This document shows positions 31,278 through 42,412 of a DNA stretch of 64,000 bases, in pieces. The first letter of the stretch is position 1; each line of letters begins with the position of its first letter. Position numbers and translations under genes: made by a program. The stretch covers positions 558,001 through 622,000 of the forward strand of contig JAEVLN010000030.1 in NCBI GenBank assembly GCA_018350325.1, in the 5' to 3' direction. Source of the stretch: Globodera rostochiensis (taxonomy: Eukaryota > Nematoda > Chromadorea > Rhabditida > Heteroderidae). A model generated the notes under the pieces. That model saw only the letters and a program-made list of their open reading frames with translations, was not told where the DNA came from and did no database searches.

Positions 31278-31760
31278 TTTTCTAATTTAATTTTTTGTTA
31301 TTCATTGCTGTCTTCCTCGCAGTATACTTAGATCAGGTGAACTATAACAACCAACAAACGTTTATCAATTTCCCGGTCCCGGGCAAATGAGTCCCTTATA
31401 ACTGTTTGCTATAAGGTGGTTGGTTGGTTGGAGATTCATTTGACCGTTGGTTGTTATAGGTTTATAAATAGGATTGGGGCAGATCGGCGAAGGCAGAGTC
31501 GCTTGTAGAATTTGGGTTCAGTGGGCCCTGAGGAACGTTCTACTTGCCGCTTTGCATATTAAAGAAGTTTCCGCCGATCTGTTGAATTTTTTTGTGCTAA
31601 TTTAATTCATTGATTTTTAATTGCGAGCGCAGCTCCTCACCGGGATTTAAATTTTGCCTCGCCTCCCGGTGAGTGGGGTACGTGGTTTTTTGCCTGTTTC
31701 CCACCATGCACCTCCTCGTGGTGTACCCTGGGGGTTGACCATAATTGGTCAATCGCTAAG
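31278..31760 (+). other. Structured non-coding tail of the Helitron
   Basis: Four separate strong inverted repeats: CTATAACAACCAAC at 31342-31355 with its complement at 31446-31459 (14 bp perfect); CAGATCGGCG at 31480-31489 with 31572-31581, enclosing a GTAGAA/TTCTAC inner stem; CTCACCGGG at 31636-31644 with 31665-31673; TTGACCA at 31735-31741 with 31746-31752. No ORF. It could be the transposition terminator, a structured RNA or nested small foldbacks. Confidence 0.75.
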
Positions 31761-32073
31761 GCATGGTTAATAAACGGGCCAAAGAAGTGTTAGTTAAAAA
31801 TTTAAAAAATCACAAAAAAATTTTTAATGCAAAGATATCAGACGGAAAAGCTTCCCCACTAATTTAATGCGCTAATCACGAATCTTGACTCTGTTTTGAT
31901 TTCATTCAATGTAAACTTTGCAAAATGGTCACAAAAAATTTTTTTTTTCATCTGCTCATCATTTCTTTGCACAAAATAACTTGCATTTGCTAGCAACGAA
32001 GTCCTTAAGCGCTTTGCGCTTTTTTCAATCAACAACCCCCCGTCAATTTGCACCCCCGTCAGTTCACACCTAG
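31761..32073. other. Intergenic; ~100 bp segment repeated at 38.28 kb
   Basis: 31985-32073 (CTAGCAACGAAGTCCTT, hairpin AAGCGC-TTT-GCGCTT, CCGTCAATTTGCA, CAGTTCACACCTAG) recurs at 38290-38395. Both copies end where a tRNA-headed composite repeat begins. Confidence 0.7.
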
Positions 32074-32798
32074 TTTTCCTCTATATATCTTAGAATAAAC
32101 TTGTGTTTCGTACTTAAACTCTAATTTGAGCTTTCGGCGCGCCGAAGGCGCGCCGACACTCGCACATTGGTTAAGCAACTTTTTGAGGCGGATTCAGGAA
32201 AACTATAGACTTTTCAGTACCGTGCCCAAGTGAGGCCCAGCAAGCGAGTTGCGGTGCACTTTAGCAGTCTTACTGTTACGAAATTTTTTCTTTTTGCTCA
32301 AATCGCTTAGCGCTTGCTGGGAGGATTTTAAGTTGGAATGTTTCCGACAAGTTCGTAACCGAACACTTTTTGATCCGGACAAAACTGTGGTCTGCAAAAA
32401 TTGGCAAAAATTGCTGGGTCGGAGTGCCGATTTTCGTTTTTTGTCACTAACTTTTTTCCCTTTATCAGCAGCCCTTAGCTGTCTTTTGCATTTTGGTAGA
32501 TCTTTGCGAGCTGCGTCGAATGGTGTACTGTATGTGCTTGTGGGAGTTTGGCGTTTTGCACTAGGCGAGTTTGAAATTTTGGCGAATTTTGGCCATAACT
32601 TTGCGGGGATTCAATTTAGCGGAAAACCGAATGCACTTTCAAAACCCAACTTTTCAAGAGCTTTCGAATGATATAAACTTCCCCAGTCAAAAGTCTTCAT
32701 CTAAGCTTTGGCTGGGGATTTGGCGCTGGGATGGCCGAGTGGTGAGCGCTGGGGGCTGGGGTGGCCGCTGGCTGGGGGTTCGAATCCGCGTGCCTGAA
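32074..32798 (+). repeat. Head of tRNA-like composite repeat, copy 2
   Basis: Highly similar to 13684-14408, including the TCCTCTATATATCTTAGAAT start and the hairpin GGCGCGCCGAAGGCGCGCC (about 32135-32153). Confidence 0.85.
32725..32797 (+). tRNA. tRNA-like segment, copy 2
   Basis: A box TGGCCGAGTGG (32732-32742) and B box GGTTCGAATCC (32777-32787). Differs from copy 1 by one G fewer before the B box and GCG instead of CCCG after it. The acceptor stem is not complementary, so it is a SINE-like Pol III promoter. Confidence 0.6.
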
Positions 32799-34800
32799 AT
32801 CATTTTTTTTGACTTTCTACACATCTCTATGGTGGGGGAAGATATTTCTAAAATCATTTTAAATTATTCCCGACTTTTTAAAAATATTTTTATGGCCTTA
32901 TTGGGAAATTTTGGTTTTTTCATTTTTTTCCCCAGCCAAATTGGGTGAATATATAAAAAAATTCATAACTTTGCTCAAACTTGAGCGAAGTGTATCATTT
33001 TTATATCAAAAAATGCAGAAAAATAAGCTGCATTTTTTAGCTAAAGAAATATTTTGTAATGTTTGAAACTCAAAAAGTTGTAGTAAATTTTGAGCAAAAA
33101 AGGCATTTTTCACAAAAAAATTCATAAAAATGTTTAAAATGGAGCGATTCAAAAAAACGCTAATTAGAAAAATAGCTAATTTTTTTCTCTATAAGTTAGT
33201 ATTTGGGTTGATTTTAGTATCTCCACTCTCAACAGAGTTGCAAGAATATAAGTGGTTTTGGCGCGTCAACCCAAAGGGGGGACCCTTTTGGTGGGTAATG
33301 GAACAAAAAAAAATTTTTTTTGACTTTCCCTGCATCTCTATTGTGGGGGAAATAATTTCTAAATATGTTTTATCTTATTCCCGATTTTTTAAAAATATTT
33401 TTATGTGTTATTTAGAAATTTTTCAAATTCTCATTTTTTTGATTGCCAAAATTGGGGGAATATTTGAAAAGTTCATAACTTTGCTCAAACTTGAGCGATG
33501 CTCATGATTTTTATATCATAAAATGCAGAAAAATAAGCTGCATTTTTTAGTTAAAGATCTATTCGCTTATTCATGAAAATCAATAAGTTATTGTCAATTT
33601 TGAGCAAAAAAGGCATTTTTCACAAAAAAATTCATAAAAATGTTTAAAATGGAGATTTTCAAATTCTGTTTAATTACATAAATAGCTCATTTTAAGCTCT
33701 ATTAGAAAGTACTTGAGATTATTTTAATAGCTCTGCATTGAACGGAGTTACAAGAGTATAAGTGTTTTTGAATTCCTAACCCAAAGGGGGGACCCTTTTG
33801 GTGGGTAATAGAAAAAAAAAATTTTCTTTGACTTTCCCTGTTTCTTTAATGCTGTCGAAATAATTCCTAAATATATTTTAACTTATTCCCGATTTTTTTA
33901 ATTATTTTTGCGTGTTATTTAGAAATTTTTCAAATTCTCATTTTGGAATATTTGAAAAATTCATAACTTTGCTCAAACTTGAGTGAAGTGCATCATTTTT
34001 ATATCATAAAATGCAGAAAAATAAGCTGGATTTTTTAGTTATAAAACTATTATATTAATTTTGAAGCTCAAAAAGTTGTGCTCAATTTAGTGCAAAAAAT
34101 GAATTTTTCGCAAAAAAATTCATAAAAATGTTTAAAATGGAGCGATCCAAAAAAACGCTAATTAGAAAAATAGCTAATTTTTTTCTCTATAAGTTAGTAT
34201 TTGGGTTGATTTTAGTATCTCCACTCTCAACAGAGTTGCAAGAATATAAGTGGTTTTGGCGCGCCAACCCAAAGGGGGGACCCTTTTGGTGGGTAATGGA
34301 ACAAAAAAAAATTTTTTTTGACTTTCCCTGCATCTCTATTGTGGGCGATATAGTTTCTAAAAAGCTTTTGAGTTATTCCCAATTTTTTAAAAATATTTGT
34401 TGTGTGCTATTTTGAAATTTTTCAAATTCTCATTTTTTTGGGTGCACGAATTCAGTGAATCATTGAAAAATTCATAACTTTGTTCAAACGTGAGCGATGT
34501 TCATCATTTTTATACCATAAAATGCAGAAAAATAAGCTGCATTTTTTAGTTAAAGAAATATTATGTTAAGTTTGAAACTCAAAAAGTTGTAGTAAATTTT
34601 GTACAAAAAATGCATTTTTGACAAAAAAATTCATAAAAATGTTTAAAATGGAGATTTTCAAATTCTGTTTCATTACATAAATAGCTCATTTTTTGCTCTA
34701 CTAGAAAGTTCTTGAGATTATTTTAAAAGCTCTGCATTCAACAAAGTTATAAGAGTATAAGTGGTTTTGGAATCCAACACCAAAGGGGGGACCCTTTTGG
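32799..34800 (+). repeat. Tandem ~500 bp units, array 2
   Basis: Four units with the CAAAGGGGGGACCCTTTTGG closing word at about 33273, 33781, 34270 and 34784. Units 2 and 4 are closer to each other in the GGAGCGATYCAAAAAAACGC segment (33139, 34138) than to their neighbours, suggesting a two-unit higher-order repeat. Apparent ORFs of 95-125 codons are conserved between units but lack domains. Confidence 0.8.
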
Positions 34801-35290
34801 GCTCCAGGATAAACTTGGAACTCGTCTCAAAAAAGAATGTGAGCTTTTGGAGCACCGTAGGCGCGCTGGAAGTTGTGCATTACTGAAGCAACTTTTTATC
34901 GCGCATTCAGGAAAACTGTAGACTTTTCAGTACGGTGGACAGGTGAGGCCCAGGAGCCGAGATGCGGGTAGAAAGCATTGTTTTACTGTTACGAAATTTT
35001 TCCCTTTTGCTCCAATCGCTTAGCGCTTGCTGGGCGGATTTTAAGTTGGAATGTTTCCGACAAGCTCGCAACCGATCACTTTTTGATCCGGACAAAACTG
35101 TGGTCTGCAAAAATTGGCAAAAATTGCTGGGTCGGAGTGCCAAATTTTGTTTTTTGTGCCTAACTTTTTTTCTTTTATCGGCAGCTCTTTGGTCTCTTTT
35201 GCATTCTTGTAGATCTTTGTGAGCTGTGTCGAATGGTGTACTGTATGTGCTAAACAGCGTTTTGCAATTTTGCATTCGAAGCGTTTGAAA
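34801..35290 (+). repeat. Head of composite repeat, partial copy 3
   Basis: Starts GGATAAACTTGGAACTCG, retains the GATCCGGACAAAACTGTGGT core, and stops before the tRNA-like part. Confidence 0.75.
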
Positions 35291-35329
35291 TTTGGATATG
35301 GTCTTCTCACAAAGCCGTCCGGGCCAGAA

Positions 35330-36345
35330 TTTGCTTATAGGTTTCCGAAAAGCCAGTTCGAGCCAGCATTTGTTATTTGATGTTCTGAAAATCAAGTATG
35401 CACCAGAATTTGGTTTTCTGAAAATTCAGAATGCACCAGAAATTGTTATTTGAGGTTCTGGAAATCAAGACTGCACCAGAATTTGGTGTTCTGGAAAGCC
35501 AGGTGCACCAGAATATGGTCTTCCGGAAAATCAGCAGTGACCAGAATTCGTTATTTGATGTTCCGGAAATCCAGTATGCACCAGAATTTGGTGTTCTGGA
35601 AAGCCAGGTGCACCAGAATATGGTCTTCCGGAAGACCATCAGAACCAGATTTGACTTCCCGGAAAGTCAGGTGGACCAGAATTAAGTTCCCGGAAAATCA
35701 GCAAGCACCAGAATTCGTTATTTGACGTTCTGGAAATCCAGTATGCACCAGAATTTGGTTCCGGAAAGCCAGAATGCACCAGATTTTGTTATTTGTTGTT
35801 CTGAAAAGTCAGAATGCACCAGAATTTGATGTTCCGGAAAGTCAGGTGGACCAGCATTTGGTGTTCTGGAAAGTCAGCATGCACCAGAAATTGTTATTTA
35901 AGGTTCTGGAAATCAAGTATGCACCAGAATTTGGTGTTCCGGAAAGCCAGGTGCACCAGAATTTGGTCTTCCGGAAGACCATCAGAACCAGAATTTGGGT
36001 TCCCGGAAAGTCAGGTGGACCAGGATTAAGTTACCGGAAAATCAGCAAGCAGCAGAATTCGTTATTTGACGTTCTGGAATACAGTATGCACCAGAATTAG
36101 GTGTTCCGGAAAGCCAGGTGCACCAGAATGTGGTTTTCCGGAAAGCCAGAATGCACCAGGTTTTGTTATTGTTGTTCTGAATAGTCAGAATGCACCAGAA
36201 TTTGATGTTCCGGAAAGTCAGGTGGACCAGAATTTGGTGTTCTGGAAAGTCAGCATGCACCAGAATTTGGTTTCCTGAAAAGTCAGAATGCACCAGAAAT
36301 TGTTATTTAAGTTTCTGGAAATCAAGTATGCGCCAGAATTTGAAC
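35330..36345 (+). repeat. GCACCAGAATTTG minisatellite, main array
   Basis: About 30 units of roughly 31-36 bp built from CAGAATGCACCAGAATTTG, (T)GTTCCGGAAAG and TTATTTG variants. Unit lengths are often multiples of three, so long open frames appear (for example 35431-35685 and 35774-36100). Frame use switches between overlapping ORFs and no start context exists, so none is called a gene. Confidence 0.85.
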
Positions 36346-38100
36346 AATCAAAATGTGTTGAAAACACAAACATTCAGGCATTTAATCCGAACAATAAACA
36401 CAAAACAAGTAAACTGTGCTGAAAACACAAACATTCAGCCATTTAATCCTAACAAAAACACATAACAAGGAAAATGTTTGGAAAACACAAACATTCAGGC
36501 ATTTAACTGAACAAAAACACAAACAAGTAAAATGTGTTAAAAAACACAACCATTCAGCCATTTAAACCAAACAAAAACACATAACAAGGGAAATGTTTGG
36601 AAACACACAAACATTCAGCCATTTAAACCAAACAAAAACACATAACAAGGGAAATGTGTTGAAAACAAAAAAATTCAGCCATTTAATTCTAACAAAAACA
36701 CATAACAAGGGAAATGTTTGGAAAACACAAACATTCAGGCATTTAATCCGAACAAAAAACACAAAACAAGTAAAATGTGTCAGCCATTAATCCTAACAAA
36801 AACACATAACAAGGGAAATGTTTGGGAAGCACAAACATTCGGGCATTTAACCGAACAAAAACACAAAACAAGTAAAATGTGTTGAAAACACATACATTCA
36901 GACATTTAATCTTAACAAAAACACATAACAAGGGTAATGTTTGGAAAACACAAATATCCAGGCATTTAATCCGAACAATAAACACAAAACAAGTAAACTG
37001 TGCTGAAAACACAAACATTCAGCCATTTAATCCTTACAAAAACACATAACAAGGAAAATGTTTGGAAAACACAAACATTCAGGCATTTAACCGAAGAAAA
37101 ACACAAGCAAGTAAAATGTGCTGAAAACACAAACATTCAGCCATTTAATCCGAACAAAAACACATAACAAGGGAAATATTTGGAAAACACAAACCTTCAG
37201 GCATTTAACCGAACAAAAACACAAGCAAGGAAAATGTGCTGAAAACACAAACATTCAGCCATTTAATCACAAACATTCAGCCATTTAAACCAAACAAAAA
37301 CACAAAACAAGGAAAATGTTTGGAAAACACAAACATTCAGGCATTTAACCGAAGAAAAACACAAGCAAGTAAAATGTGCTGAAAACACAAACATTCAGCC
37401 ATTTAATCCGAACAAAAACACATAACAAGGGAAATATTTGGAAAACACAAACCTTCAGGCATTTAACCGAACAAAAACACAAGCAAGGAAAATGTGCTGA
37501 AAACACAAACATTCAGCCATTTAATCACAAACATTCAGCCATTTAAACCAAACAAAAACACAAAACAAAGGAAATGTTTGGAAAACACAAACATTCAGGC
37601 ATTTAACCGAACAAAAACACAAGCAAGTAAAATGTGCTGAAAACACAAACATTCAGCCATTTAATCCGAACAAAAACACATAACAAGGGAAATATTTGGA
37701 AAACACAAACCTTCAGGCATTTAACCGAACAAAAACACAAGCAAGGAAAATGTGCTGAAAACACAAACATTCAGCCATTTAATCCGAAGAAAAACACATA
37801 ACAAGGGAACTGTTTGGAAAACACAAATATTCAGGCATTTTTAATCCTAACCAAAACACAAGAGGTAAAAAAATGTGTTGAAAACACAAACATTCATCCA
37901 TTTAATCCTAACAAAAACACATAACAAGGAAAATGTTTGGAAAACACAAACATCCAGGCATTTAACCGACCAAAAACACAAACAAGTAAAATGTGGTGCA
38001 AACACAAACATTCAGACATTTAATCCTAATTCGAAAACACAAAACAAGGGAAATGTTTGGATAGCACAAACATTCTGTCATTAAAACGGAACAAAAACAC
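36345..38100 (+). repeat. AAAACACAAACATTCAG minisatellite, main array
   Basis: About 27 copies of a 62-64 bp unit alternating two types: one with GTGTTGAAAACACAAACATT and CAGCCATTTAATCC, the other with TTTGGAAAACACAAACATTC and AGGCATTTAACC. This gives a ~125 bp higher-order dimer. A longer duplicated block is seen around 37265-37530. Confidence 0.9.
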
Positions 38101-38396
38101 AAAACTAAAACAGCAAAATTCAGTCCCCGAGCTATAACTCGTCGGCCATTGATCGTAGCTGGATGGAGTCAAGAGTTGAAATGTAGAGTTTTTCGAGCTC
38201 TATCGAACGGTGTAGGTGACGAGTTAAAAAAATCATAAACTTTTATGACAGCCCACCTAAAAGTTCAACAAAAACACACACGTCTGTGCACTAGCAACGA
38301 AGTCCTTGAGCGCTTTGCGCTTTTTCCCATCAACATCCCCATCAATCATACAGCATCCCACCGTCAATTTGCATCCCCGTCAGTTCACACCTAGTT
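38101..38396. other. Spacer; includes repeat shared with 31985-32073
   Basis: 38290-38395 repeats the CTAGCAACGAAGTCCTT...CACACCTAG segment with the GAGCGCTTTGCGC hairpin. The rest shows no gene. Confidence 0.6.
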
Positions 38397-39033
38397 AATA
38401 CAATATTAGAATGAATTTGAGTTTCGCGCCGAAAAACAAAATCTCTCTTCCGGGAATCGGGAGACCCCTGAAAGTTGTGCATTTCTTAACCAACTTTTTG
38501 AGGCGCATCTAAAATAAATAGTTTCAACTCAGTACGGTGGACGACTGAGTCCCAGGAAGCGGGTTGTGGGTCACAACGGCAGTTGCACAAAGGGAAATTC
38601 TTTTCTTTTTGCCCCAATCGCTTAGCACTTGCTGGGAGGATTTTAAGTTGGGATGTTTGGCATAAGTTAGCTGTTGAACATTTTTCGGTTGGGCTGCCCA
38701 GTTTTTCTGGAAAAATGGATAAAAATTGCTGGGTCGAAATTTCGAAAATCGTTTTTTGTGCCTAACTTTTTTTGGGTTGACTGTATTGATTTGCGATTTT
38801 CTCCATTATTGTAGAGATTCTCAAACTGCGTCGGATGGTGTTTAGTTGGTTTGAAAATTTTCGAAAATTTTCGAGCTAGGCCCCCTTGAAGGTTTTTCGG
38901 TTTTTTGTCATTAACTTTTTTTTGGCTGGATTTCAGGCGAAATAAAGATCGCTTTCAAAACTCAACTTTTCAAGGGCTATCGATTGGTGTTATTTCGCCT
39001 GAAAATTCCAAAAAGTGCTTTTTGCCAGCCAAG

Positions 39034-39104
39034 TGCATCGGTGGCGGAATGGTTAGTGGTGTTGGTGTGGGGGGTCGGGTGGGGGTTCAAATCCGCTTGG
39101 CTTA
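39034..39104 (+). tRNA. tRNA-like segment, diverged copy 3
   Basis: A box TGGCGGAATGG (39042-39052), B box GGTTCAAATCC (39084-39094), at the end of a diverged composite-repeat head starting at 38397. No closed acceptor stem. Confidence 0.5.
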
Positions 39105-39105
39105 A

Positions 39106-39630
39106 ATCATTTTTTCCCACTTTCTGTGCATATGTATGATGCTGGAAACAATTTCTAAAATCATTTTTAATTATTCCCGAGTTTTTAAAAATATTTTTAT
39201 GGGGTATTTGGAAATTTTTTGAAATTTCATTTTTTTGGTCACCAAAATTGGGGAAATGTTATGAAAATTCATAACTTTTTTTGCTAAAGAGCATTACCAA
39301 TGCATTTGGTGTCATAAAATGCAGAAGAATATGCGCCATTTTATTATTATTTTAGTTTTTGTAGAAGGTTAAAAGTCAAAAAGTTAAGGTCAATTTTTCG
39401 AAAAAAATGAATTTTTCACAAAAAAATTCATAAAAATTTTCGGAAATGAAATTTTCAAAAACTAATTAATTAGATAAATAGCTTATTTTTTCTCTATTAA
39501 AAACAATTTTACTTCTTATTAATGCCTCAACACAAAACTGAGTTATGTTGAAAAAAGTGAAATTGGGTTTCAAATCCATAGGGGGACCCCTTTTGGGGTA
39601 TAATCGAAAATTTTTTTGGTCCAAATTTGA
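39106..39630 (+). repeat. Single ~500 bp unit after tRNA-like head (copy A)
   Basis: Contains ATTCATAACTTTTT, the ATAAAATGCAGAAGAATA segment and the closing CATAGGGGGACCCCTTTTGG word. Confidence 0.7.
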
Positions 39631-40009
39631 TAAAATGAATTTATTTCGACTAAATTTAATACGCTGAACACGAATTTGAACTTTGTTTTTTGGTTAAACA
39701 AAGTTAAACATCGAAAAAGTGCCTCAAAATGTGAATAAAAATAGAGAAAATAAATGTGAAGAAATAGAGTGCAAATTTGAGAGATTTTGGGTAGACACGT
39801 TAGAGGAAAAGAGAGATAACTGTGAAGGTCTTATGTTCCCTAGAGTACTTTGCAACTCATAGAATTATTGTTTTTGAAAATTATTAAGAAGGGGGAGGGG
39901 ACCCAGCGAATTTGAATCAGTTTTTTGATCAGCTCAAAGATTTGTTGAAATAGTTGGTAAATATAAATTGAAGGTGAGGTATTGTTACAAATTTCTTCTC
40001 AAATGTTGT

Positions 40010-40325
40010 ACCTGGCACAATCAACGGTTCCAAATTGCCCTCCCCGCATCCCAAACCGTTGTACCTGGCCTTTTTTTGGCTCAATCAACGGTTCAAAACT
40101 GCCATCCCCGCACCCCAAACCGTTGTACCCGGCTAAATCAACGGTTCAAAATTGCCATCCCCGAACCTCAAACCGTGTACCTGGCATTCTAAACTGCATT
40201 CCCCGCACCCCAAACCGTTCTACCAGGCCTCTTTTTTGGCTCAATCAACGGTTCTAAACTGCATTCCCCGCACCCCAAACCGTTGTACCGGGCTTCACCC
40301 CCAACTGCACACCCCGAACCCCGAC
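40010..40325 (+). repeat. CAACGGTT...AACCGTTG minisatellite (copy A)
   Basis: Five units of about 55-60 bp, each reading CAACGGTTC, (A)AAACTGCCATCCCCGCAC, CCCAAACCGTTGTACC. The outer words CAACGGTT and AACCGTTG are reverse complements, so each unit folds into a hairpin. An identical array is at 45949-46264. Confidence 0.85.
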
Positions 40326-41426
40326 CTAGGTAGCGAAGCTCGATAAGCGCGTTAGCGCTTTACCAGCACACAAAATAGCGTTGTACAGCACTCCACTAGT
40401 TTACCGTCTTAGTTCCAATCAATTGATCGGATGAACTTCTTCAAATTCTGCCTTAATGTTTTTGGAAGAAAGGAATTTTTGTTGGAGGGTAAATCTTGTT
40501 GGATCTTATACAAAACTTTCTGCACTTTTTATTCATCATTTTTGCTTTAAAAAGATAAATTAAAGTTGCAAAGCGTGAGAAATCGGTAAAAATTTGAATA
40601 AAAAATTGGAGACAAAAAGAGATACGTTGGAACAATTTCGTGCGTTTCAGACCGTTCCGAGTTCAGGAAAAAAATATGCATGTGCATATAAATGCCATCC
40701 CTAATGATGGCGGCCACTTTCAATGCCAACTGCTTAAGCCGGGCGGCAAATTTTTCGTGCCAACGCTTTCATCACTGTGTTGGGTTCGAGACAAATTTTT
40801 TGAATTTGAAAAAAACAAAAGGCCAAATTTTATAAAAATGTTTCTGTATCTTCATTAAAGTATAAAAATTTTAGTTTTAGGTGAAACTGAACTTGTTAGT
40901 GAATGGCATAAGGCGGCGGAAAATGTGCACCGGGGAAGACAGGAATGGGAAAACGGCACCACCGACACTTATGCTAGCCTTGCTCTGAGGTACTAAAAAT
41001 TAATAGATTTATTTAAAAATTTTTTTTTACCAGAAAAATACACCACAACAAAGTGATTTCCTGTGAAGCTCAGCACCCGGAAACAAACACAAATCTTCGA
41101 GATTCCATCACGCTAGATGTTTATTGTCAGTTTTTAATCATTGAATGTTTCGTTTCTAGTATCGACTAATCAGCATTGATCAGATTCCTCCGATCGCCCA
41201 AAGATTGATGTGATCGGTACCACACCTGCGGGCATGGTGGCGTTGGAGTCTGGCCAAAACATAACCCTGCTGTGCACCGCCGAGGGCTACAACCCGCCAC
41301 CACAGCTGATCTGGTCCAATCAGAACGGACGTGTGAACGAGGAGTACAGCTACGACATGGAAAATCAGGTGGACAAATTTTGCTGCTTTTCTTTGACATT
41401 TGTGAAAATATTTTCACTGTGTCAAG

Positions 41427-41850
41427 CCAGGGGCGTAGCCAGGACAAATTTTGGGAGGGGGGAATTAGAGTGTGGGTCGTTTGGGCCCCGCCGTTTGGCC
41501 CCAGGGACATTTGAAGTGCCATAACTCTTCTTGGAACTATCCAAACGAAACAAATTGGGTACCAATCGAAAGCTCTATGTTTAGAAGCTATTATCTAGCA
41601 GGGACTAAACGATCATATAAACCTTTAAAAGTTATGGTTTAAAAAGAGCGAAAACCTATGTTTTGTGGTAATTTTCGATTATAACTTTTTTGAAAAGGAA
41701 ATTAATCACCTTGTTGATTTGAAAATAAAATCTACCCAACAAAAGCTTTCGATTGATACCAAATTTGTTTCGTTTGGATAGGTGCAAGAAGAGTTAGGAC
41801 CTTCAAAGCTCCCTGGGGCCCAAACGGCGGGGCCCAAACGTCCTGCTCCG
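41427..41850 (+). mobile_element. Truncated TE end plus 361 bp foldback (copy A)
   Basis: CCAGGGGCGTAGCCAGGAC (41431 region) resembles a hAT-like terminus; its complement occurs alone at about 59386-59403. Inside, GTTTGGGCCCCGCCG (41479) pairs with CGGCGGGGCCCAAAC (ends 41839) and arms extend about 110 bp (CTATCCAAACGAAACAAATT versus AATTTGTTTCGTTTGGATAG-like). Inserted in an intron of the Ig gene. Confidence 0.7.
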
Positions 41851-41976
41851 GGGAATTAGCCCACTGAGCGCAGCGCTCAGATGGCTCTCCTACCTGAGCG
41901 ACAGCATCTATTTTGAAAAATTATCAAAAAAAACAAATTTTTTTCGAATTTTGCTTCACTTCTAGGGGCAAGTGGG

Positions 41977-41998
41977 TCGGCGGTGCCGATAGGCGCCG
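41977..41998 (+). repeat. Palindromic GGCGGTGCCGATAGGCGCC element (copy A)
   Basis: Same palindrome and TTTGTTAAGAAAATT tail as at 12238. Confidence 0.75.
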
Positions 41999-42412
41999 CT
42001 GAGAAAGGAATTTTTGACTTAATTTGTTAAGAAAATTGAATTTTAATTCAAAATATCAAAAATTAAAAAATATCAGATAGATTACTCGTAATGCGTAAGC
42101 GTTTGTGATGCAAGGGCCGGACAACGGGGCTATTTACGAATTTGCAATGAATTACTCAAAATAAATAAGTTTGTTTGGATTTTTGGCGTTATTATAATTC
42201 TGAAAATTTCTAACAGAATTTTTCGGCTCAAAAAATCAATCATTTTCAGCTCCGCCTTCCCATCCATTCATCTTTGATGCCGAGCCAAACACCGTGTGCC
42301 ACTGGAGAGAACGCTGTACAATTTGACGTGCGAAGCAAAGGACGGACATCCGTTTGCCACACACTCAGCTGGTTCAGGGGAGTAAAGAAGGTCGTTTATT
42401 GTTTATTATTAA

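Larger units (their letters stand above)
23120..31760 (+). mobile_element. Helitron-type rolling-circle transposon (approximate ends)
   Basis: Defined by the intact Rep/helicase ORF. The left end is not fixed; a TC start near TTTAGTCCTTACTAC (23880) is one candidate, the 57 bp array may be internal. On the right a 7 bp stem hairpin, TTGACCA-TAAT-TGGTCAA (31735-31752), is followed 3 nt later by CTAA (31756-31759), matching the Helitron rule of a hairpin before CTRR. No inverted repeats or target duplication are expected for canonical Helitrons and none were found. Confidence 0.65.

Noticed and set aside
33130..33507. 125-codon ORF repeated at 34128
   Set aside because: Lies inside the ~500 bp tandem repeat. 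Other units have stops, so the openness is by descent of the repeat, not coding selection.
35431..36465. Several overlapping 70-108 codon ORFs on both strands
   Set aside because: They lie wholly in a minisatellite whose units are often multiples of three. They switch frame and have no start context or domain.
36562..37018. Repetitive minus-strand ORFs rich in Phe/Cys/Val
   Set aside because: Translation of the 62-64 bp minisatellite only.
41166..41522. 118-codon minus-strand ORF (and its 47.1 kb duplicate)
   Set aside because: Antisense shadow of the Ig-domain exon, which is supported by splice phases on the plus strand.
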